In this document: positions 17,442 through 23,901 of the stretch, in pieces
Numbering within the stretch: the first letter of the stretch is position 1
Layout: every line of letters starts with the position of its first letter
Position numbers and translations under genes: made by a program
The notes under the pieces: model-generated
The model's input: only the letters and a program-made list of their open reading frames with translations
What the model was told of the DNA's origin: nothing
Database searches by the model: none
NCBI GenBank assembly: GCA_015060255.1
Contig: SUYV01000006.1
Span: 1 to 57,891, forward strand
Direction: 5' to 3'
Source: Bacteroidales bacterium
GTDB taxonomy: Bacteria; Bacteroidota; Bacteroidia; Bacteroidales; UBA932
DNA length: 57,891 bases

Positions 17442-17946
17442 CGGTTATAAAGAAGCCAAGGCAATTCTTGATGAGTTGCCAAACAACATGCAGAAGAAGA
17501 TGCTGTTAGCTGCCCTCCGCCTCAGTGCCAAGCCTGCACTTGATGCTGCCAAACAGAATGTTCCCGTCAGAAGCGGAGCCTTGAAGAAGCAGCTGAAGAT
17601 TGTCAGATTCCGAGACAGAACTGCTCCGAAAAGCGAAGTGGATGTTGCTGTGAAATCTGTATTCTCGCGTTCCAAAAAGAAGAAGGCAATAAACGAACAC
17701 TATGGAAAACTCATCCACGAAGGTACGAGAGACCCTCGCACTCCTCGTAAAAAAGGACGCAGCATGGTATTCATAGGCAAAGATGGAGAAAAGGTCTATG
17801 CCAGCAGTGTAAAAGGCATCAAGCCTACCCCATATCTTGAAAAAGCCTACGCTCAGACATCTGAACGCATAGTTGCAGAGTTCGGAGACAACCTCGGAAA
17901 TGCAGTCGAAAAATTCGTAAACAAGAACTTCAAAAAGATTGAATAA
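17422..17946 (+). CDS. HK97 gp10-family tail/neck component
   Basis: The 174-residue, strongly basic protein begins with a helix typical of gp10-like proteins (GYKEAKAILDELPNNMQKKM), followed by AAKQNVPVRSGALKKQLKI, the hallmark of this family (about 50-68), and a HEGTRDPRTPRKKG loop. gp10-like proteins sit in the neck between connector and tail terminator. Its TAA shares one base with the ATG of the next gene. Confidence 0.87.
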   Translation: MLTIKVNGYKEAKAILDELPNNMQKKMLLAALRLSAKPALDAAKQNVPVRSGALKKQLKIVRFRDRTAPKSEVDVAVKSVFSRSKKKKAINEHYGKLIHEGTRDPRTPRKKGRSMVFIGKDGEKVYASSVKGIKPTPYLEKAYAQTSERIVAEFGDNLGNAVEKFVNKNFKKIE

Positions 17947-18299
17947 TGGACTTTAAGAGTACTCTTCTGACCCTTTTAACCGACTACATTCCGGAATTGA
18001 AGGAGAAAGTGCAGGCTGGTGCAGTGGATGCCAAAACACCTGCCCCATTTGCGACATTCTCCATTCCGGAGGAGAAGCCACTGCGGACTCTTTCCGGAAT
18101 TGCCGGATACGAGACGACCTTCGAGATTGCCGTCTATGACCAGCGGTTTGCTGGCGCGGAATCCCTCAAACGAAAGGTCATCAAGGCATTAGACAACCGC
18201 ATCATCAAGTCCGTAAGATGTCAGTACCGCTCATCACAGACCGACTACTTCGCAGACTATGACCTACACTGTATTACACTGACATTTAAAATTCTATAA
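17946..18299 (+). CDS. DUF3168 tail completion (terminator) protein
   Basis: The 117-residue protein has the DUF3168 pattern: an N-terminal helix, AGAVDAKTPAPFATFSIPEE, a strand with TFEIAVYDQRF and a C-terminal YDLHCITLTFKIL strand. This family forms the ring at the head-proximal end of the tail tube. It follows gp10-like with a TAATG overlap and comes just before the tube gene. Confidence 0.82.
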   Translation: MDFKSTLLTLLTDYIPELKEKVQAGAVDAKTPAPFATFSIPEEKPLRTLSGIAGYETTFEIAVYDQRFAGAESLKRKVIKALDNRIIKSVRCQYRSSQTDYFADYDLHCITLTFKIL

Positions 18300-18311
18300 A
18301 CTGACGACAAC

Positions 18312-18740
18312 ATGGCTGAAGCTGAAAAACAAGTCATTCAAGGAGAAGATATCATCCTTGTCATTGACAACCAACCGACATTACACGCCACAACCCACTC
18401 TTTGAAGGTGGACTTGGAGCTGAAAGACCTCCGTACCAAGGATACTAACGGCAAGGAGAAATGCGCTGGAGACATATCATGGAGTGTTGACGGTGACGGA
18501 CTCGTGGTCATCGACCCAAATCTCGCTGATTCCCACACTGCAGAAGATGTGCTGGCATTTGTTCTAGCCAAAAAGAAAGTTACTGCAGTATTGCGTTCTC
18601 CACTGAAAGGTCTGACAAAGACCTACAAAGGAGAGGCGTACATTACCTCATTCTCGCTGTCAACTCCAGCCGGAGACAACGCTACCTACTCTTATTCGCT
18701 CACCGGAAGCGGTGACCTCAAAGCAGAAGACCCCAACTAA
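18312..18740 (+). CDS. Major tail tube protein
   Basis: The 142-residue beta-rich protein has the features of siphovirus tail tube proteins of the TP901-1/phage_TTP type: an alternating N-terminal segment, a central GDISWSVDGDGLVVID loop, and a C-terminal YKGEAYITSFSLSTPAGDNATYSYSLTGSG segment, part of the conserved edge strand. It polymerises into the tail tube around the tape measure. Position before the chaperone genes supports this. Confidence 0.88.
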   Translation: MAEAEKQVIQGEDIILVIDNQPTLHATTHSLKVDLELKDLRTKDTNGKEKCAGDISWSVDGDGLVVIDPNLADSHTAEDVLAFVLAKKKVTAVLRSPLKGLTKTYKGEAYITSFSLSTPAGDNATYSYSLTGSGDLKAEDPN

Positions 18741-18755
18741 TAATACGAGAAACAC

Positions 18756-19085
18756 ATGAGAGAAATTACAATCAGAGGCAATGTCTGCCCGATTCATTTT
18801 GGTCTCAAAGCCATAAATGACTTTGCCAAGCGTACGGGCAAAGACTTCTCCACGACAATCACAACAACTGACGCAATCGCGACTTTTGAATCCCTCGCTG
18901 GCATCACTGCCCTTGGACTTAACGAGGGTGCAAGGCAGCAGGGACTGAAGGAAAGATATACGGAAGATGATGTGTGGGACTTCTTCGATGAGAATCCGCG
19001 CCTCGTCCTTGATGTCGCGGATATCTTCCGAGAGAGCATTGATGCCCTTACGCAGAAGTTGGGAGACATTGACCCAAACGGATAG
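18756..19085 (+). CDS. Tail assembly chaperone, short form (gpG analogue)
   Basis: This 109-residue acidic, helical protein lies directly after the tail tube gene, where lambda gpG analogues occur. It contains NDFAKRTGKDF near its start, an acidic ESLAGITALGLNEGARQQG stretch and EDDVWDFFDENP. Chaperones of this type coat the tape measure before tube assembly. Its last codons contain the slippery heptamer CCCAAAC (19073-19079), which would yield the longer form. Confidence 0.85.
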   Translation: MREITIRGNVCPIHFGLKAINDFAKRTGKDFSTTITTTDAIATFESLAGITALGLNEGARQQGLKERYTEDDVWDFFDENPRLVLDVADIFRESIDALTQKLGDIDPNG

Positions 19086-19453
19086 ACTCCGATGCCGAAA
19101 GTTCCGCTGCCTCGGAGATAACTTACGAAAGGTGGTTTGCTATCGGAGTAGGACAGATGGGGATGTCACCCTCCGACTTTGAAACTCTTACTCCGGCTGA
19201 ATTTATCTATGCATGGGCAGGATGGATGAAGCTGGAAAAAGATAGGATAATCCACAGTTGGGAAACGACAAGATGGCAGACATGGGTGCTTACCTCCATC
19301 CAGCTTGACCGTAAAGACCGCAAACCACTAGAAGATATGTTCCCTATGCCTTGGGACAAGAAATCCCCATCACCGAAAAGAGACCTCACCATTGAGGAAA
19401 GAAAAGAACGAGTAAATAAAATAATGCAATGCGTCAACTTACAGAACTCATAA
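18756..19453 (+). CDS. Tail assembly chaperone, -1 frameshift product (gpGT analogue)
   Basis: A -1 shift at C-CCA-AAC joins 108 codons of the short chaperone to 124 codons of the second frame, giving a 232-residue fusion. The second frame opens right after a TGA at 19070-19072 and runs to 19453, with the MGMSPSDFETLTPAEF and YAWAGWMKLE segments typical of gpT-like parts. No separate good start precedes its conserved part, which supports frameshifting rather than independent translation. The join is inferred from sequence alone. Confidence 0.8.
19073..19079 (+). promoter_or_regulatory. -1 ribosomal slippery site CCCAAAC
   Basis: The heptamer has the canonical X-XXY-YYZ form in the chaperone reading frame (C CCA AAC) and is 2 codons before the zero-frame stop. 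The tRNAs can re-pair as CCC AAA. Confidence 0.8.
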
Positions 19454-19923
19454 CTCTGTTTATCTGCTTCCTTGTAGTGGCTGGCTGCTCGCCCCTGCGA
19501 CACATTCAGACCACCGAGCAAGTGGATTCCACAGCGATTGACAAATCCGTCATTATGGTCAAAGACACCATAACTCAGGTTGTCAATCAAGTAGTTACGC
19601 AGACCGTCATTGAATATTATCCGATATATGATACAGTCTATATCGAAGCATCAAAGGTGGCTGTGCCGATTCCAAGCGAGGTCACCTCCTCTATACCACA
19701 GCCAATAAAAAGCATCACACAAACCGAGATACGCACAGAGATGCAGTCCTCTGCTCAAAGAGATAGTATTACTTTAAAGGATACTGCCACTCACTTTGAC
19801 AAAGAGGTTGAATCCGAAACAGAAGAGTCAGCCCCATCCTCTGTAAGGGTAATCCGGTATATTGTTCTGCTGCTCATGCTGCTATGCATCTTGATAATTG
19901 TCATAAAAATCAGAATACGATAA
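19429..19923 (+). CDS. u-spanin-like lipoprotein with C-terminal membrane segment
   Basis: The 164-residue protein has a lipoprotein signal with lipobox VAGC (lipidated Cys at residue 20), a long polar periplasmic part rich in Thr, Ser and Val, and a C-terminal hydrophobic segment at about 143-160 followed by basic residues. An outer-membrane lipid anchor plus an inner-membrane anchor in one chain is the architecture of unimolecular spanins, which fuse the two membranes at lysis. No sequence similarity to a known spanin is claimed. The gene overlaps the chaperone frame by 25 nt and the methylase by 1 nt. A structural lipoprotein is the alternative. Confidence 0.6.
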   Translation: MRQLTELITLFICFLVVAGCSPLRHIQTTEQVDSTAIDKSVIMVKDTITQVVNQVVTQTVIEYYPIYDTVYIEASKVAVPIPSEVTSSIPQPIKSITQTEIRTEMQSSAQRDSITLKDTATHFDKEVESETEESAPSSVRVIRYIVLLLMLLCILIIVIKIRIR

Positions 19924-20708
19924 TGAAAACACCCATATCCTATTATGGCGGAAAGCAGACTCTACTGAAACATATACTTCCGCTGATTCCACAACATAAA
20001 CTTTATACAGAAGCCTTCTGCGGAGGGTGCGCTGTCCTTTTTGCCAAAGAGCCTACCGGATGCGAGGTAATAAACGACATCAACACTGAGCTGGTCAATT
20101 TCTATAAGGTCGCCAAAAACAACTATCCCGAACTCAAGAAACTGATTGATGCCTCCTTGCATTCTCGCGAAGAACATGCACATGCTAGGCATATCTATGA
20201 GCATCCTTCGTTCTTCAGTCCTATTGAGCGTGCGTGGGCTGTATGGATTTGCACCAAGCTGGGATTCGCTTCTATGATTGATGGGACATTCGGCTATGAC
20301 CGCACCGGAACAACCACACAGAAACTACGCAATGCCAAGGAACAGTTTACGGAAGAGTTGTGTGGCAGGCTTGACCATGTTACCATTGAATGCGAAAACG
20401 GTACTCATGTGATTAAGCGATATGACTGTGAAGATGCCTTTCATTTCGTTGACCCACCGTATGTCGGAACTGACTGCGGACACTATAACGGCTCCTTCAA
20501 CGATGAAGATTTCCAGCATCTTCTTGAGACCCTCTCCAAGGTCAAAGGCAAGTTCATGCTAACGATGTTCCCTCATCCTCTCATTGAGAAGTTCGTAGAG
20601 CAACATGGCTGGTATATCCACCGTATTGAACGCACAATCACAGCATCCAAGGTGTCAAGGCGCAGACAGGAAGAGTGGATTGTAACCAACTATCCAAAGC
20701 CGGAATAA
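19923..20708 (+). CDS. D12-class DNA N6-adenine methyltransferase (Dam-like)
   Basis: The 261-residue enzyme has the D12 (alpha-type) order: ISYYGGKQTLLKHIL at the N-terminus, SAM motif I TEAFCGGCAVLF (about 31-42), a recognition region, and the catalytic DPPYVG (about 178-183). The start at 19923 is chosen because TAATG links it to the previous gene; a longer start at 19884 lies inside that gene. It would methylate adenine, possibly in GATC, and may protect phage DNA from restriction or control gene expression. The target sequence cannot be read directly. Confidence 0.92.
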   Translation: MKTPISYYGGKQTLLKHILPLIPQHKLYTEAFCGGCAVLFAKEPTGCEVINDINTELVNFYKVAKNNYPELKKLIDASLHSREEHAHARHIYEHPSFFSPIERAWAVWICTKLGFASMIDGTFGYDRTGTTTQKLRNAKEQFTEELCGRLDHVTIECENGTHVIKRYDCEDAFHFVDPPYVGTDCGHYNGSFNDEDFQHLLETLSKVKGKFMLTMFPHPLIEKFVEQHGWYIHRIERTITASKVSRRRQEEWIVTNYPKPE

Positions 20709-20735
20709 AGCACATAAACTATTGAATATAAATGC

Positions 20736-20755
20736 GTTAATTCTCTCGAATTAAC
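20736..20755. promoter_or_regulatory. Perfect inverted repeat, candidate operator
   Basis: GTTAATTC-TCTC-GAATTAAC is a perfect 8-bp inverted repeat with a 4-nt spacer, directly upstream of the -33 box of the promoter at 20756-20786. It has no T-run, so an operator or activator site is more likely than a terminator. Confidence 0.55.
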
Positions 20756-20786
20756 TTGCGTGTTCCAAATAGTGATGTTATGTTTG
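20756..20786 (+). promoter_or_regulatory. Bacteroidota-type promoter before the 243-residue gene
   Basis: TTG at 20756-20758, 20 bp, then TATGTTTG at 20779-20786 matches the -33/-7 consensus well. The gene begins 44 nt downstream of the -7 box. The upstream inverted repeat suggests regulation. Confidence 0.65.
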
Positions 20787-20830
20787 CAGTACAATAAACG
20801 GTTGAATACTAACAAATTAGAGCAAGGATT

Positions 20831-21562
20831 ATGACACGCAAAGAGACACTTTTGAAAGAAGTTTATGCCATCCGCAATCTTATCGCAGAGGTGAAAGGCA
20901 AGGAGCAGGAAGACCTTGAGGCACTTGTTCACACTTGGAAGTTCAAGGAAGAGGCAAAACGCTGGAAAGAATACGAACTTAGGGCAAGAATTGAGCAGCT
21001 CGGAGAACTGCTGACAATAGCAAAGAAGAACAAGACTGTAAAGGATGCAACCGAAGACTACTACCTTACACCGGAGGGAGCAGCAGTAAAAGCTGAAACA
21101 GAAGCCAAGATGGAGCAGACCGAAACCCTCTTCCACGAGACAAAGGAACAGGTCATCAGCACTATCAATGCTGAACTTAACAGGTGCATCGGAGCAGGAT
21201 GGAGAGTTTTCTCACTCTCGGACAGCAGTATGGAAATAGGAATCACTGACCCCGAAAAGCCAAATGAACTTATCTTCGGACAAAGAGCAGACCTCTACTA
21301 CGAAAGAAGGACTTACGGATACGACAGCTACAAGGAAAGATTCGAACTCAATGTAGGAACTTGCGGTGGTCACGACCTCCTTCCGGAAGAACTCACAGGT
21401 TCCTTCGCAAACTTCTACATCGGCATCGGAAAATTCTACTCAAACATTGAGTTTCTCGCTTGGCTCAAGAATACCCTCTTCGGGTACGCAGACCGCTGCA
21501 AAGAACTCCGAACGGAGTACAACAACTTAGAGGCTAAACTTGAAAACCCACTTAATATCTGA
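20831..21562 (+). CDS. Unknown phage protein with coiled coil
   Basis: I do not recognise this 243-residue acidic protein. About the first 125 residues are charged and helical with heptad character. The middle (130-190) is a mixed part with RVFSLSDSSMEIGITDPEKP and a Tyr-rich DLYYERRTYGYDSYKE stretch, and the end is helical again. It has its own promoter and operator-like repeat, so it may be expressed apart from the structural genes. Four small genes follow in the same direction up to a terminator. Confidence 0.75.
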   Translation: MTRKETLLKEVYAIRNLIAEVKGKEQEDLEALVHTWKFKEEAKRWKEYELRARIEQLGELLTIAKKNKTVKDATEDYYLTPEGAAVKAETEAKMEQTETLFHETKEQVISTINAELNRCIGAGWRVFSLSDSSMEIGITDPEKPNELIFGQRADLYYERRTYGYDSYKERFELNVGTCGGHDLLPEELTGSFANFYIGIGKFYSNIEFLAWLKNTLFGYADRCKELRTEYNNLEAKLENPLNI

Positions 21563-21566
21563 GACC

Positions 21567-21770
21567 ATGATGTACGACCTTATGATTGAAAATTGGGAGG
21601 ATGAGAAGTACGGTTACGAGCAGCAGCGAAACCAACTTCTGAATGCCGGACAATACGGAGAGCCTGTCAGAATCCTCAACACCAAGATAGAAATGTGCCG
21701 ACAGTTCGTGCAGTTTCTCAAACGATGCGAAGAGCAGGAACTGGCACTCCTTAAAGAATCGGAGGAATAG
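21567..21770 (+). CDS. Small unknown protein
   Basis: A 67-residue acidic, helical protein (start MMYDLMIENW) of unknown function. The ATG at 21567 is 4 nt after the previous stop and is preferred to a TTG at 21540 that would overlap it. Cys residues occur at CRQF and RCEEQ. It belongs to the run 20831-22147. Confidence 0.6.
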   Translation: MMYDLMIENWEDEKYGYEQQRNQLLNAGQYGEPVRILNTKIEMCRQFVQFLKRCEEQELALLKESEE

Positions 21771-21772
21771 AC

Positions 21773-21952
21773 ATGGACTTCGAACTTCAGAATCTTCGGG
21801 ACACGCCCTACAACAGACAGGTCTGCGATGATGCAGCCGACACCTTTGGCAGCAGACACTTCAGTTGGGAGATACGCAACAATGCCATATGGGTCAAGGC
21901 AAAAAATCTGACCCTTGATGAATACAGGAACTTTCTAAAATATTTGAAATAG
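21773..21952 (+). CDS. Small unknown protein, 59 residues
   Basis: An ATG at 21773, 2 nt after the previous stop, opens 59 codons (MDFELQNLRDTPYN... to NFLKYLK). The sequence mixes a polar start, FSWEIRNNAIWVKAKNLT and a basic helical end, which looks like a small folded protein. No family recognised. The next gene starts 3 nt downstream, so the tight spacing supports it as real. Confidence 0.6.
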   Translation: MDFELQNLRDTPYNRQVCDDAADTFGSRHFSWEIRNNAIWVKAKNLTLDEYRNFLKYLK

Positions 21953-21955
21953 GAC

Positions 21956-22147
21956 ATGGGAACAAAAGCAAAGATAGGCGACACTATCAAGATTATCCAC
22001 CTCAAGGGTGAGGACAACCGCTATGACGGGAAAACCGGAAAAGTGGAACTCATTGACGGCATCGGGCAGCTTCATGGCACATGGGGCGGTCTCGCTGTAA
22101 TCCCAGAGGAAGACGAATTCATCGTCATCGGGAGAGCCGACTCATAG
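21956..22147 (+). CDS. Small beta-rich protein (DUF4314-like)
   Basis: The 63-residue protein is a short beta barrel by pattern: IGDTIKIIHLKGEDNRYDGKT, GKVELIDGIGQLHGTWGG, then LAVIPEEDEFIVI. This resembles DUF4314, small proteins common in phages and mobile elements with no fixed function. It is the last gene of its run; a strong terminator follows 48 nt downstream. Confidence 0.65.
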   Translation: MGTKAKIGDTIKIIHLKGEDNRYDGKTGKVELIDGIGQLHGTWGGLAVIPEEDEFIVIGRADS

Positions 22148-22195
22148 GCTCTCTTTCTCACTTCAACCTTGCTCCTCAAAGTCAATGATACCACA

Positions 22196-22218
22196 AGGGG
22201 TCGCCCAAAGCGACCCCT
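22196..22218. terminator. Bidirectional terminator between phage genes and minus-strand cargo
   Basis: AGGGGTCGC - CCAAA - GCGACCCCT is a perfect 9-bp stem lying between the convergent genes ending at 22147 (plus) and 22225 (minus). A pyrimidine-rich ATCTTATT follows on the plus strand. It would insulate the cargo from late phage transcription. Confidence 0.8.
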
Positions 22219-22224
22219 ATCTTA

Positions 22225-22797
22225 TTATAAATCTTCCATTGCTTGTTTCTTAACTCGCTCTGTATTTATCTTATCCCTATAACGCAGAATTACTCTACAC
22301 TCATAATTATTATATTCCATAGACAGTTCTATATCACCTTTATCTGTCTGAAAAGCGGATGCCCATGTACATCTATCCATACGCAGTTCATGCATTTTTC
22401 CATTTGCATCCCTTGGTTGAGAACCAGAGAATTCTTCTACAACGACAGCTGGCTCACCATATTTTTCCGTAAGCATAGTCTTAAAGAAATCATAATCGCC
22501 CTCTAAGTCAGACCATGTCTCTCGAACATTAAACATTACTCCTATCATGCTAACCACATTAAGTGGCTTAAGCGTATAGACCCCCACCATACAGTTCTTA
22601 TACCCAGCAAAATCGCCTTGCAATACAGCCACACCATCTTGCGTTCCGAGATGGGTAAAACCAGCAGTTTTCATTTTGGTCACAAACTCAGTTAATGTTC
22701 CATCAATTGGAACACCCTTAAAGGTAAGATGCTCTGATTGCGCCCATGCCATTAATGAGCAACAAGCAATTACAAATGTCAAAAATATCCGTTTCAT
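22225..22797 (-). CDS. Secreted protein of unknown function (prophage cargo)
   Basis: The 190-residue protein starts with a clear signal peptide (MKRIFLTF..., cleavage expected after MAWAQ at about residue 20). The mature part has repeated strand-turn patterns (LTFKGVPIDGTLTEFV, then GVMFNVRETWSDLEGDYDFFKTML) like chromosomal Bacteroidota exported proteins. Two Cys residues, in KNCMV and DRCTW, may pair. It lies 17 nt after the DUF4268 gene and probably shares its promoter. Exported lysogenic products can block superinfection; for this one that is only a suggestion. Confidence 0.75.
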   Translation of the reverse strand: MKRIFLTFVIACCSLMAWAQSEHLTFKGVPIDGTLTEFVTKMKTAGFTHLGTQDGVAVLQGDFAGYKNCMVGVYTLKPLNVVSMIGVMFNVRETWSDLEGDYDFFKTMLTEKYGEPAVVVEEFSGSQPRDANGKMHELRMDRCTWASAFQTDKGDIELSMEYNNYECRVILRYRDKINTERVKKQAMEDL

Positions 22798-22814
22798 AGT
22801 CGCTGAATTATATA

Positions 22815-23756
22815 TTATTTCATGTTCTTAACACGCGGTCTGAAGAAGTTGTGGAATTTCACCGTCATATGATAGAGCCATTCAAACTGTCTGCTCCAAT
22901 CACTCCTATCATGATAGTCTCCCGCAGTCTCGACTGAAATATAGCAAGACTTCTTATCATCTAGTCGAGACCATTCTATATCCATTGAAATATCTGTTCT
23001 AGACTCCTCAAATGAGGTTTCATATAACTTATCAAAGTTTGCCTTGGCATTGTTTGAGTCTAAGATAAAGTCCACAGCAACCATTGTTCTCTTGCGTCCT
23101 ACAACAGCCGAGAGGTGAGCTGCAGAAGTACCTATTGCCACATTCGTCCAATGCTGAGGAGAAGGTGACTGAGGCTTATAAGGAGTATTGGATTGTTTCA
23201 ATACATATTCACGATATGCAGTCCAGTATTCGAGTTTGAGTTTGTCTGTCTCGCTCAAATCCTCATTAACCTGCTTCTTGACACTCTTAGACCAGCCGTT
23301 TGGCTTTGCTACGACCTTGAAATTAGGAGCCACCGGACTATCTCCAATCTTGAAAAGCTGCACTTCAATAGCAAAGAAATTATAACTCTCATCCGTGATA
23401 GCATTGAGCCAGTCTACTGCTGCGCGATGCTCCTCGCGAATCTGAGAAGCAATCCAAATAAATGTGGAAGCTTGAAGTCCGGCACAATAAGTAATAACCT
23501 GTCCCAAATGAGAATGGTCTGTCTGCTCCAGCTGATTTTCAATTACTACATTCCTATTAGTCACGATATCCTTGCAGAGAATATCTGCACTGAAGGAGCC
23601 GACCTTCTCTTCTTTAGCGATTACCTCCAGCTCCATTCCAATGGCTTCTCCAAGGAGTTCGATGTTTTCAACTTCGGCAAGCCAAGGTGTAAAATCCTTC
23701 GCTTCATCCTTCCACTGATTTCTCAGTTCTACCTTCTCAAGTCGTGCAAGTTTCAT
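22815..23756 (-). CDS. DUF4268 protein with PD-(D/E)XK nuclease-like domain (prophage cargo)
   Basis: The 313-residue protein has an N-terminal nuclease-like core: D58 (SADIL), E73-N-Q75 (VIENQLEQ) and Q86 (HLGQVITY), a pattern seen in PD-(D/E)XK enzymes with Gln in place of the catalytic Lys. From about 180 onward is the DUF4268 domain (KLEYWTAYREYVL, a Ser/Pro-rich loop, then AHLSAVVGRKRTMVAVDF and a C-terminal WLYHMTVKFHNFF). Minus-strand placement, its own host-type promoter and a terminator mark it as lysogenic cargo. A defence nuclease is plausible but unproven. Confidence 0.8.
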   Translation of the reverse strand: MKLARLEKVELRNQWKDEAKDFTPWLAEVENIELLGEAIGMELEVIAKEEKVGSFSADILCKDIVTNRNVVIENQLEQTDHSHLGQVITYCAGLQASTFIWIASQIREEHRAAVDWLNAITDESYNFFAIEVQLFKIGDSPVAPNFKVVAKPNGWSKSVKKQVNEDLSETDKLKLEYWTAYREYVLKQSNTPYKPQSPSPQHWTNVAIGTSAAHLSAVVGRKRTMVAVDFILDSNNAKANFDKLYETSFEESRTDISMDIEWSRLDDKKSCYISVETAGDYHDRSDWSRQFEWLYHMTVKFHNFFRPRVKNMK

Positions 23757-23778
23757 AGGCTTTCAATCAATTGTCTCT

Positions 23779-23808
23779 CAAAGATAAGCATTTGCCCACT
23801 GCCAACAA
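23779..23808 (-). promoter_or_regulatory. Host-type promoter of the cargo pair
   Basis: On the minus strand TTG (23806-23808), 19 bp, then TATCTTTG (23779-23786) fits the Bacteroidota consensus closely and lies 22 nt from the DUF4268 start. Unlike the late phage promoters it has a -33 element, so it should work in the lysogen. Confidence 0.7.
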
Positions 23809-23829
23809 TGGATTTGATGAAAAATAATT

Positions 23830-23880
23830 TTAACCGGAATAACCTTTCCGTTAAGTTCTATCCTCATGGTCTACCTTTAC
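23830..23880 (+). promoter_or_regulatory. Candidate activator-dependent late promoter (copy 2, before the tail gene)
   Basis: TTTAAC (23830-23835) - N15 - GTTAA (23851-23855), then exactly 17 bp, then TACCTTTA (23873-23880), one mismatch from the -7 consensus. Of the 26 dyad bases 22 agree with copy 1 at 13632. It lies 21 nt before the start of the 938-residue tail gene. Confidence 0.6.
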
Positions 23881-23901
23881 CGCCAGAGATAATGGTAGAA
23901 G

